Assembly: GCF_015291745.1 (NCBI RefSeq)
Contig: NZ_CP030059.1
Location: 3,251,501-3,315,500, forward strand
Source of the DNA: Bradyrhizobium sp. CCBAU 53351
GTDB taxonomy: Bacteria > Pseudomonadota > Alphaproteobacteria > Rhizobiales > Xanthobacteraceae
Reading direction: 5' to 3'
DNA length: 64,000 bases
A program made the position numbers and the translations under genes. Every line of letters starts with the position of its first letter. Within the stretch, counting starts at the first letter, position 1. Shown one piece after another: positions 25,679-32,905 of the stretch. Below the pieces are notes generated by a model. The model was not told where the DNA came from, made no database searches, and saw nothing but the letters and a program-made list of their open reading frames with translations.

Positions 25679-26253
25679 TAGGAGCGACCCTTTCCAATGG
25701 CGTTGATCTCTTTGCGGAGATCGGCAGGCATGCCCTTGGTCGCGTCTATTGTCTCGGTGTCGTCGCGCTTGCCGAAGATGGCCGCAAGCATTTCAACGCG
25801 ACCTTCCTTAGCGTTGATGATCTCTGCCGCTGTTGCGGCCCAGGTCGCTTCCGGCGTCCATCCAAGCCAGCCGGTGCCGATCTGGTAAAGCTGGGTGAAA
25901 TACTCCTCGAATGACAGAGGCTCACCGGACTGAGGTTCCGAGTCGCTGTTAGTGACGCCGCATAGGGCGGGAATGAATGCGAGAAGCTGTTCGCGCGCTG
26001 CCATGAGGGCAGGGATCATGCTCGGGTCTTCGTTGCGGGCATATTCAGCCCAGCCCAATTGATCGGCGCAGGTCATGGTGATTAGGTCGGAAATTGCCGT
26101 AAGATTGCCTTCGCTGATTGCCTGAAACAGCGACTCAAAGCCGCTGTAGGAATGAGCGAGACGGAATGCCGCCCGCAAAGACGGGCGCAAGGTCAGCGTC
26201 ACGCTTGGCGAGAGCGTGATGACCAATTCGTCATTTGCGAGCGGCATAACCAT
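25678..26253 (-). CDS. Tail-assembly-chaperone-like protein (third)
   Basis: A 191-residue protein. Its C-terminal half, FEEYFTQLYQIGTGWLGWTP then EATWAATAAEIINAKEGRVE, resembles the short tail-assembly chaperones in which 'LGWSPEEFWRATPREL' is conserved, fused here to an N-terminal beta-rich part of about 90 residues (LVITLSPSVTLTLRPSLRAA). Its position right after the major capsid gene is unusual for a chaperone. It starts on the capsid stop codon (TAATG). Confidence 0.6.
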   Translation of the reverse strand: MVMPLANDELVITLSPSVTLTLRPSLRAAFRLAHSYSGFESLFQAISEGNLTAISDLITMTCADQLGWAEYARNEDPSMIPALMAAREQLLAFIPALCGVTNSDSEPQSGEPLSFEEYFTQLYQIGTGWLGWTPEATWAATAAEIINAKEGRVEMLAAIFGKRDDTETIDATKGMPADLRKEINAIGKGRS

Positions 26254-27410
26254 TAGGGCTTCGTCGACTTGATGACGACGGCCGCTTCGCTCAGAAGCGG
26301 CTTGCCGCCGACGCGACGACGCCAGCGAACCTTGACGATACCGTTATCCGCGCCCGTCAGGTCATCGGTGCGAACGGCGAGACCGACGCGATCGACAATC
26401 TGGTAAGCAGACGCCATGTCACCGAACACCACCGGGTAGGTTGTGCCCGTCGTCGCCGGCAGAAGGCTCATGTCGATCGACTCATAGACCGGGCGGCCCA
26501 AGAGCGTCGGCGGGGTGCCGTTGGCGAGGCCATCCGACCAGATCGGCCCTTTGGTGCCGATGACGATGTCGGCCATTTTGCGAATGAGCCCCATGGTCTC
26601 GCGGCGCATCATCCAAGAGCCGTTGGCCGCATAGGCGCCGGGCAGCTTGTAGAATGCGTCAATCAGTGCTGTGACGATGTCGGAGCCGTCCGCCGCAGCG
26701 TTCACGAATGCATAGTTCGCGGGAGTATTGAGCAGGCCCGTCGGCTTGCCGTTGCCGTCGCCGATCATGAAAGCCTTCGCTTCCACCTTGCCGGTGATCT
26801 TGGCGATATGACCCGCGACGAACGAAAGCAGGTCGATATCCGCATCTTCCAACAACTGTTGGCTGATGGGGATATAGCGGGCGTTTTCGAACGTCTTGAT
26901 GTTGAGCTGGCCGAATACCGGCTCGGTAGCGGTGCGGTTGCCGGTTTCCGTGACCCAGCCTTCGCCGTCCGCGTCGGTTTCCAGCGTCGGAATGTAGACT
27001 TCGGTGGTGCCGATGGTCATAGCACTGGCGAGACCGCGAAGCGGCGAATACTGGCGCACCTTCTCCAGCACGCTCTTGCCGTATTCCGGGCTGACGACGT
27101 ATCCGCCCGCCGTGGTGGTGCCAAGATTGAGCGTCTTGCGCTCAAGGTCGTCCAGGGCGCCGGCACCGCCGCGCAAATACTTGTTCAGCGCCTTGGTTTC
27201 GAGACCGGGCTCATTGTCGTTCGCGGCACGATTGCCGGGCCGGTTCACCTTTGCCTCGATGCGGTCCAAACGCTCGGTGAGCTTGGTGTTGTCGTTTGCG
27301 GCCTTCGTTTCGAGGGCGGCTTTCAGGTCCGCCAGCTCTTTAGCAACCGACGCGATCGGGTCGTCGGCCTCGCCGGTATCCTTGAATTCGAGTGCATGGG
27401 CAGTTTTCAT
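26253..27410 (-). CDS. Major capsid protein, HK97 family
   Basis: A 385-residue capsid protein. Residues 1-100 form the charged, coiled-coil delta domain normally removed by the protease encoded just upstream. The HK97 core begins at TTAGGYVVSPEYGKSVLEKV and includes LETDADGEGWVTETGNRT, ARYIPISQQLLEDADIDLLS and MIGDGNGKPTGLLN. The order protease-capsid is conventional even though flanking genes are not. Confidence 0.95.
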   Translation of the reverse strand: MKTAHALEFKDTGEADDPIASVAKELADLKAALETKAANDNTKLTERLDRIEAKVNRPGNRAANDNEPGLETKALNKYLRGGAGALDDLERKTLNLGTTTAGGYVVSPEYGKSVLEKVRQYSPLRGLASAMTIGTTEVYIPTLETDADGEGWVTETGNRTATEPVFGQLNIKTFENARYIPISQQLLEDADIDLLSFVAGHIAKITGKVEAKAFMIGDGNGKPTGLLNTPANYAFVNAAADGSDIVTALIDAFYKLPGAYAANGSWMMRRETMGLIRKMADIVIGTKGPIWSDGLANGTPPTLLGRPVYESIDMSLLPATTGTTYPVVFGDMASAYQIVDRVGLAVRTDDLTGADNGIVKVRWRRRVGGKPLLSEAAVVIKSTKP

Positions 27411-27425
27411 TGGGTCGTCTAGCTC

Positions 27426-27923
27426 CTAGGATTTCAGCGTTGCCGTGAAACGCTTGATGAGATCGGCCACGGCACGCGCCGCGTCGTCGGATTTGGTGCC
27501 GGTTACCCGGGCACGCGGATGGGCGGGGTTGCGCACGATCGACGTTTCGAACACGTCCAGTGCGGTGATGAGACGCCGCGCGCCTTGCTTGATCGCGGTT
27601 TTGGTTCGGAAGCCGATGCTGAGACCGCTGGCGAGTTGGCCCCGGATCATGGCGAGCACAGATCGCGCGCGCGGCCGATCCATATGCAGCTTGCCTTTCA
27701 CTATCAGGCCTTCCTCCGTTTCTTTCACTTCCGTCCAGGTGCCAATGAGGTCGCTGGGGTCGTGATTGAAAAGAATGGGCATGTCGGTGACAGCGATGTT
27801 GAAGGCGCCTTTCTGAATCAGGTCGCCATAGCTGTCTGGGCCAGCATTGAACGGCCAAGCGATGCCGGTGATCTCGCCTTCGTCACTGACGCTCAGCGTT
27901 GCTTTGATCTCTAGGCGGTCCAT
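27426..27923 (-). CDS. Prohead protease, HK97 family
   Basis: A 165-residue serine protease (U35 type) that cleaves the capsid delta domain. The catalytic His is in ILFNHDPS (His54) and Ser in LASGLSIGF (Ser102); FETSIVRNPAHPRA follows. The ATG overlaps the stop of the previous gene (TGATG). Confidence 0.92.
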   Translation of the reverse strand: MDRLEIKATLSVSDEGEITGIAWPFNAGPDSYGDLIQKGAFNIAVTDMPILFNHDPSDLIGTWTEVKETEEGLIVKGKLHMDRPRARSVLAMIRGQLASGLSIGFRTKTAIKQGARRLITALDVFETSIVRNPAHPRARVTGTKSDDAARAVADLIKRFTATLKS

Positions 27924-28336
27924 CAGTTATTCCGATAGGCGCTGTAAAGATTGACGACGCGATCGGCAGCTTGCGCGACCGGCGCCGCCGACGTGCCGCT
28001 TCTGATTTTCAAGTAGCGAATGGCGAACCATCCCCATGACGCAAGGCGGATGGCGCGGTTCGCTGCTGCTTGAAAAGAGACTTCGCCATTTTCGTCCCAG
28101 AGATCGCGATAGGTCACCCCGTCGCTGCTAACTTGGAACGTGATCACGGCAGCCGTCCACGCGCTCGGAAATTCGATGCTCGCCAGTGCGTGGTTTGCCA
28201 GATCGATAGGCGCGGAGAGACTTTGTCCATTGGCAATGGTCGCTGCCGCGCTGTAATCGACGCGCGAGCCGTCGCTTGTCACGACTATCGGCAGCGGGTT
28301 GGCGTCGTTAACGGGCGTGCCGGTGGCAAAAGTCAC
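27923..28336 (-). CDS. Beta-rich phage virion-associated protein, unknown role
   Basis: A 137-residue protein with features of phage decoration or minor structural proteins: VVTSDGSRVDYSAAATIANG, FQVSSDGVTYRDLWDENGEV, and RYLKIRSGTSAAPVAQAADR. It reads as a beta-sandwich with no transmembrane segment. GTG at 28336 overlaps the chaperone stop (GTGA). It could be a head decoration protein; with no other tail-tube candidate in the element a tube role cannot be excluded, but it lacks tube hallmarks. Confidence 0.65.
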   Translation of the reverse strand: MTFATGTPVNDANPLPIVVTSDGSRVDYSAAATIANGQSLSAPIDLANHALASIEFPSAWTAAVITFQVSSDGVTYRDLWDENGEVSFQAAANRAIRLASWGWFAIRYLKIRSGTSAAPVAQAADRVVNLYSAYRNN

Positions 28337-28662
28337 TTTGAAGTTTCCTTTTCGTTGGGATTGCCGCACAACGTCCGCTCAAGGATCTTTGCGGCAAGTT
28401 CGTATGTTTCGATGAGGGGGCGGCCTTCGACATAGGTCGCGATTAGCTCGTGCGCGCGCTTGGGCGTCATGCCGCCGCCGATGAGGGCAAGCCGGATAGT
28501 TTCGTTGATGTCGGCCTGGGCGAAGTTGCGCGCGAATAGGCGATTGGCGATAGCGCCGATACCGGAGCCGCACTTGACTTGAAGCTCTTCAATCTCGCGC
28601 TTGGTGAGGCGGAATGTGTGTTCGCCATCGCCAAAGAACGCGATGTAAGACAGATCAGTCAT
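28333..28662 (-). CDS. Phage_TAC_11/GTA-type small protein (copy B)
   Basis: A 109-residue paralogue of the chaperone at 19664-19990. Shared features are a beta start (GDGEHTFRL versus GGIHKFTL), a central helix, LALIGGGMTPKRAHELIATY versus LGLLGGGVPEREVEALLDAH, and a C-terminal helix. It lies between gpI-like and virion-protein genes, 9 kb of operon away from the tape measure gene. The ATG at 28662 overlaps the gpI-like stop. Confidence 0.72.
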   Translation of the reverse strand: MTDLSYIAFFGDGEHTFRLTKREIEELQVKCGSGIGAIANRLFARNFAQADINETIRLALIGGGMTPKRAHELIATYVEGRPLIETYELAAKILERTLCGNPNEKETSK

Positions 28663-29333
28663 CAACCGGCCTCCCCAAAGGCGGTCTCGATTGAGCCGGC
28701 GTTGTCGGCATAGACGCTGATATCTTCCACATCCGACCACGCTTGAACCGGGGTCGATCCGACAAAGCACTCGCCGTAGATCAGAGGAACGGCGTTACCT
28801 TGCTTGCCCGAATTGCCGATGTTGCCGCCGTTCACGCTGAGCGAATTGGATGCCTGGGCTTGGTCGCCGGCAGGTTTGGTGAGCAGAGTAGAAGCGCCGG
28901 ATAGCGCAAGACCGAGACCGAGCGCGGCCAAGGTGCCGTAAGTTGTACCGCTCAAAATGCCAGAAGCCGCAAGCGGGGTGGCAAGTGTGCCGCCTGACAG
29001 AAAGATTGCGCCACCGACAAGGGCCGCACCGAGCACGATCTTGGTGGTGCCCTTCGCAGTATTGGAGGCCGCGCCCTTTGCGACCGGAATGACGTGCAGG
29101 TCGGCTTGACCCAGATTGAACTGGTTGATCAGATCGATGTCGAGCTGCATCCCGCTGCGCTTGTCGCCCCGCACGAGCTTATAAGCCCCGTGCTCAAGCG
29201 ATTTGACGAAGCGACCGGGGAAAGCGCAGTTGAGCGCGCGCAACGCTTCAGCGGCCGTCGCTACGTCAAAGCGATGGGACGCGCCGAACTCTTTGCCGAG
29301 CTTGCCGTGCAGGTGGACTAAACGCATCGTCAT
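28662..29333 (-). CDS. Lambda gpI-like tail assembly protein
   Basis: A 223-residue protein of the lambda tail-tip assembly group. It has an N-terminal ubiquitin-like part (VHLHGKLGKEFGASHRFDVA), a glycine/alanine-rich hydrophobic centre (about 95-160), and a C-terminus with GNIGNSGKQGNAVPLIYGEC, typical of gpI. In lambda this gene precedes the central fibre gene J, but here portal lies before it and no J-like gene is found, so it is displaced. Its ATG overlaps the portal stop. Confidence 0.8.
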   Translation of the reverse strand: MTMRLVHLHGKLGKEFGASHRFDVATAAEALRALNCAFPGRFVKSLEHGAYKLVRGDKRSGMQLDIDLINQFNLGQADLHVIPVAKGAASNTAKGTTKIVLGAALVGGAIFLSGGTLATPLAASGILSGTTYGTLAALGLGLALSGASTLLTKPAGDQAQASNSLSVNGGNIGNSGKQGNAVPLIYGECFVGSTPVQAWSDVEDISVYADNAGSIETAFGEAG

Positions 29334-30553
29334 GCGGCCTCCGCTTGGGCGTTGCCGTTGAGCTTGCCGCCCTGATGCGCTGAGCTGGTATTGGGGTTTT
29401 CGAAGATGTCGCCGCCTTCATAGGCGGGATAGCCAAAGCCAAGTTGGCGGGCTTCGTTCGGGTTCAGGATGCGAGCGGATACAGTAGCGCTGAGCGCCTG
29501 GGCGCGCGCGAGAAGGTCGGCGCGGGCGAAGCCGTCAACGTTGAATTCAATACAGTATTGCTTGCGCTCTTCCGGGGGCAGAAGCTTCAACTCAAGCTCT
29601 TGCTCGAAAGACTTCAGTCGGGGCAGTAGAGCCTGCGAGAGGAATTCTTGGCCGATGGCTTCAATCGATCGCGGCTGAGCGCGGTCAACCTGCATCAGCA
29701 TATGCAGCGGGACGCGCCAAAGTCTGGCGATCTCCGCGACCGCATAGGTGCGCATTTCAAGGAACTGAGCATCAACGCTGTTGAGCGTTAGCGCTTGCCA
29801 GTTGAAGTCGCCGGGCAAGATTGCCGTGCCGCCCGATTTGTTGCCGCCGTGAGCAGCATTCCAGGCCGTGGCGACTTTCGTGAGCGCTTCCTGGGTGGCG
29901 TTGCCCTTGGCCGTGAGGACGCCGCTGGGGCGGGCGCCCTTACCGAACAGCCTCGCTGCATGGCGCTCCAAAACCAGGGCGAGCGCGATGGCTTCGCGAC
30001 CTTCCCCGACCAGGCCTTTGCGCGGATCATAAGCCGGGGTCGGAAGATGGATCAGGTCCGTACCCGCGATCTCGCGACCATCGAGCTTGTAAGTCGGCTC
30101 AACGTCGGAGTCGTCAACAGCTACCGGGTTGGTCCGGGGATCAAGCCGGATCAGCTCAGCGGGCTTGCCACCGTCAACGCGATTGATGAGCGCGAAGCCG
30201 CCGTGCGGCTGCAACAGCGCGTCGGCCATGAGCTGGGTGCGGAATAGGGCAGCGGGGCTGAAGGTATTCGGCGCGTCATGCAGGAGCGCGTAGAGCGGGT
30301 GTTCGGGGGCTTTCTCTTTGCCGCCGTCATCAAGCTTGCGATAGATGTGGAGCGGTAGTGAGCCCGCCGCTTCGCTGATTGATCGCACCGCGCACGCGAC
30401 GGGCGCGCAGGACATGGCGGAGTAAGGCGAGACGGTCACGCCTGAAAGGGTTGGGCTCGCGCCGAACATCTCGACAAGCCAAGGCTCAGGCGAGGAGATG
30501 CCTGACTTGGTTTCGAGTCCGATCAGTTGTTTGAGGCGCGACGTGAGAGACAT
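29330..30553 (-). CDS. Portal protein, HK97 family
   Basis: A 407-residue portal subunit that forms the dodecameric DNA gate. Family segments include VSPYSAMSCAPVACAVRSIS, GSLPLHIYRKL, HPLYALLHDAPN, LPGDFNWQALTLNSVDAQFL and RIFGVPLHML-like WRVPLHMLMQVDRAQPRSIE. It is the first gene of the minus-strand virion operon, which normally begins with terminase. No clear Shine-Dalgarno precedes the ATG; instead a stem-loop lies directly upstream. Confidence 0.93.
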   Translation of the reverse strand: MSLTSRLKQLIGLETKSGISSPEPWLVEMFGASPTLSGVTVSPYSAMSCAPVACAVRSISEAAGSLPLHIYRKLDDGGKEKAPEHPLYALLHDAPNTFSPAALFRTQLMADALLQPHGGFALINRVDGGKPAELIRLDPRTNPVAVDDSDVEPTYKLDGREIAGTDLIHLPTPAYDPRKGLVGEGREAIALALVLERHAARLFGKGARPSGVLTAKGNATQEALTKVATAWNAAHGGNKSGGTAILPGDFNWQALTLNSVDAQFLEMRTYAVAEIARLWRVPLHMLMQVDRAQPRSIEAIGQEFLSQALLPRLKSFEQELELKLLPPEERKQYCIEFNVDGFARADLLARAQALSATVSARILNPNEARQLGFGYPAYEGGDIFENPNTSSAHQGGKLNGNAQAEAA

Positions 30554-30557
30554 AGAC

Positions 30558-30611
30558 CAAAGGGGTTTGCGCGTCCGCTGAATTGCGGATGCGTGGTGTA
30601 GTTCCCCTTTG
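30558..30611 (-). promoter_or_regulatory. Leader stem-loop before portal gene
   Basis: CAAAGGGG (30558-30565) pairs with CCCCTTTG (30604-30611), enclosing an inner stem GCGTCCGC / GCGGATGC. The structure ends four bases before the portal ATG, which has no good ribosome-binding site. It could control translation of the first gene of the virion operon. A possible -10 element TATATT (minus strand) lies near 30660. Confidence 0.45.
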
Positions 30612-30752
30612 TTTGCTCTGAAGTCGTGATCGCGTTTTCTCGCGAGCGATCACCGACGCAAATATAATCTCACGGTTTCAAATTGCGCGCAAGCGGAATT
30701 TCGGATTGTCGAAATTGTATACTTACAGGCGCGACGGCGGCGGAGGAGTTTG

Positions 30753-31029
30753 CATTCCGGGAGCAGTTTTCCATTCCGGAGGTGGGCTGACCAGGGCGGT
30801 GGCTGTAACGCCGCGCCGACTATCTAATAGATATACCCTCTTACTTCTCTTCTCTTACTTAGACGACACAGCGTTACAGGATCGCCCCGGTCATGATTTC
30901 TTGTGCTTTCAATTAGATAAGGCTGAAAATCGCCCCGGTCATGTAACGCTCGGCCTCAAATCGCCCCGGTCATGTAACGCCGCAAATCGCCCCGGTCAGT
31001 AACGCTGCGTTACAGGATCGCCCCGGTCA
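30753..31029. repeat. Non-coding array 2 (origin-like; inverted arms plus five short repeats)
   Basis: CTGTAACGC (30803-30811) faces GCGTTACAG (30871-30879) across a 59-bp AT- and pyrimidine-rich core with TATACCCTCTTACTTCTC. The word ATCGCCCCGGTCA then occurs at 30881, 30929, 30960, 30986 and 31017, each flanked by GTAACGC or GCGTTACAGG. Two CATTCCGG words precede the block, as one does in array 1. The arms and core are alignable with array 1 but the repeated word differs. It lies upstream of the portal-first operon. An ORF over this region is not considered a gene. Confidence 0.85.
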
Positions 31030-31227
31030 CCCTGGGAAATTTGCGGGTGGTCGCTGGGCTGTAAGCGTTGGCTTGCATCGAAAATATTTTCAGCCGCCAA
31101 CATCCGGATATCGTTCGCGGTCGATATCAGCACCAACTTACATTTTCGCCTTTGTCGAAGTCGACCGCTTGCTGCCAGCTCGCAAATCGATTCATTTCGG
31201 TTCCGTTGCATCACACATGGGGCTGAC

Positions 31228-31518
31228 ATGACAACTGAAAGCTTTTTGCCGAACGGACTTTACGCGCTCATTGTCGAGCGGACGACCAAGGTTGCCGGGC
31301 AGGGCGACGTTGAGCTGATCAAGATTGCAATGGGACCGCTGTTGCATGACCGTCCCGGGTTGGCTGAGCGGTTGGCGCATCTTGAGCCGTGCCCGTGCAG
31401 CGGACGGATGACCGCCGATCAGGTCAAGCACTGCCTGGGCGTGGATGGCGACTACTGGCCGAAGGAAATCTATGGCGCGGCGCTGTTGGCAGCAGTCGAG
31501 GGCTCCGCGGTTAGCTGA
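31228..31518 (+). CDS. Hypothetical protein right of array 2
   Basis: A 96-residue protein with a predicted helical N-terminus and the segment LAHLEPCPCSGRMTADQVKH. No family is recognised. It reads rightward, away from the virion operon, and its ATG lies about 200 bp after the last repeat. It could be an accessory gene of the element. Confidence 0.5.
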   Translation: MTTESFLPNGLYALIVERTTKVAGQGDVELIKIAMGPLLHDRPGLAERLAHLEPCPCSGRMTADQVKHCLGVDGDYWPKEIYGAALLAAVEGSAVS

Positions 31519-31641
31519 GCACTGGTGCGAACGAATTTTGTTAAGAAGGCGCGGGGAGTTACGCCTTCTTGTTGAAAGCATGCGCTCGGTAAGGTTGAAT
31601 GCGATTCGGCGGACGCCAGTAATTGTACCCAGACAATTTCA

Positions 31642-32394
31642 ATGCCCTATGCACACGACGACGAGACCGTCTACAGTCAGGACGCGCCTAAATTCACATT
31701 TGGTGAGGTCATCGCAGGACTGTCCGCGTTGTACGTCTTGTGCATTGCTTCGTTCAATGCAGGCTACTTCTCGCGGCTAAAAGGGCAGTTCTTACAACTT
31801 TTTTCGTTTGCTGATCTGATAGGATCGAATATCGCAATTCTCCAGTATCTGACCGCTGCTATTGGTTGCTATGTAATCCTGTCATTCTATTTCTCCATCC
31901 TGCCCGGGGACGTTGCCGGCGATCTTAAGCGTTGGGCTATCAAGAATTGGAACGCTCTCGACACGTTAGAGGTGCCTTACAACATCCTGGCTGTGATTGC
32001 CCTGCTAGTTATCCCCTACGTGCTGGGGTCTATGATCGAGAGTCACAGCTTCACCCTGGCATTGTTACCGATCGCAATTCTTCAGGGAGTTTTTTTGCTC
32101 AGCCTGTGGACGGGATTTCAGGAAGGCACAACTAGTTTTAAGGCCTTCGGCATTTGGACAGTGATCGCGGCAGCGAACTTCTCTTATTCATCGGGAAGTT
32201 TTTGGGCCGCTAGCGAAATCTCGGAGCCGCGTAATCAGCAATCTTTGATATTGGTGAGCGGCACTTGCATTGATCGCATCATTCTTCGCACTAACTCCTC
32301 CGGCTTCTTGCTCTACAACTTCGCGCTGCAGCAGACGGAGTTCAGGAGCAAAGACGACGTGCGGACCGTGTTTGAGTCGAAGTCATGCACTTGA
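31642..32394 (+). CDS. Hypothetical polytopic membrane protein (cargo)
   Basis: A 250-residue protein with about five transmembrane segments: LSALYVLCIASFNAGYF, LTAAIGCYVILSFYF, NILAVIALLVIPYVL, LALLPIAILQGVFLL and FGIWTVIAAANFSY. Base composition is clearly more AT-rich than the chromosome. It is the last gene before attR and reads rightward. I recognise no family; position and composition suggest cargo such as exclusion or defence, without direct evidence. Confidence 0.65.
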   Translation: MPYAHDDETVYSQDAPKFTFGEVIAGLSALYVLCIASFNAGYFSRLKGQFLQLFSFADLIGSNIAILQYLTAAIGCYVILSFYFSILPGDVAGDLKRWAIKNWNALDTLEVPYNILAVIALLVIPYVLGSMIESHSFTLALLPIAILQGVFLLSLWTGFQEGTTSFKAFGIWTVIAAANFSYSSGSFWAASEISEPRNQQSLILVSGTCIDRIILRTNSSGFLLYNFALQQTEFRSKDDVRTVFESKSCT

Positions 32395-32503
32395 CCGTTG
32401 CGGACAACGGGTTTGCAGCGGGGGTCAAAAGCGCTGTGATTTCAATACCGCCGGAATCGGGCGGTTTGCAGAAAAGTCTAACGATATCAAAGTTCAGCGC
32501 TAA

Positions 32504-32554
32504 TCTGGGAGACTAGGGGTCGGAGGTTCAAATCCTCTCGCTCCGACCATTTTT
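32504..32554 (+). repeat. attR: 51-bp copy of the tRNA-Pro 3' part
   Basis: Identical to 14039-14089, covering the tRNA from the anticodon loop through CCA and five T residues. The bases upstream differ from the tRNA 5' half, so this is a fragment and not a functional tRNA gene. It marks the right boundary of the element. Confidence 0.92.
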
Positions 32555-32905
32555 TCAAAGCATCTGTCGGGTGGATTGACTGTTGGCGCGAGCCTGCTGC
32601 CGGCGTTGCGCTGCGCGACATCGCTGCCCGACGAGGTGCTAAAAGTGGAAATGTCAAAAACAACCCCATGCACAGTACCGAAGTCATTGGGGGGATGTCG
32701 GTTTTCCGAATTGGTTTTGGGGGTTGGTCATACGGGGCATGGCCGCCTTTTCATCGGCGGGAGGATGGAGGCGATCTAGCGGGATGATCAAAACCCGTAA
32801 GATTTTGATGGGTGGATTGCCGAAGGCTGCCATCACGCAAGTGCTCCGGCGATGGCGCGTTCCTATCTATGCAGCTCAGCATAATGCGCAGGACAGCTGA
32901 GCCGA
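32555..32905. other. Chromosomal stretch right of attR, no gene recognised
   Basis: About 350 bp between attR and the stop of the GlxA-like gene. No credible coding region or terminator was seen; open frames here are short and without family features. Confidence 0.4.

Larger units (their letters stand above)
14090..32554. mobile_element. Integrated prophage-like element in tRNA-Pro, 18.5 kb
   Basis: The element is bounded by 51-bp direct repeats and carries, from the left, a small gene, a tyrosine integrase, an excisionase-like HTH protein, a control region, and one long minus-strand operon of virion genes (portal to tape measure). Three plus-strand accessory genes lie within it. Structural genes are unbroken and mostly overlap by 1-26 bp. 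I find no tail tube, distal tail or fibre, lysis, repressor or replication protein, so it may be a satellite or domesticated element rather than a complete phage. The gene order is not the usual terminase-portal-capsid-tail order. Confidence 0.92.

Noticed and set aside
17463..30553. Canonical RcGTA gene transfer agent cluster
   Set aside because: Integrase, att sites, accessory genes and scrambled order differ from the vertically inherited GTA cluster; only individual gene families overlap.
30706..31002. 98-residue plus-strand ORF over array 2
   Set aside because: Its C-terminal part is just the repeated word translated (NRPGHVT, NRPGQ); no RBS.
32487..32687. 66-residue minus-strand ORF over attR ending in EREDLNLRP-like sequence
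   Set aside because: This translation is the antisense of a tRNA 3' half, a known source of false protein calls.
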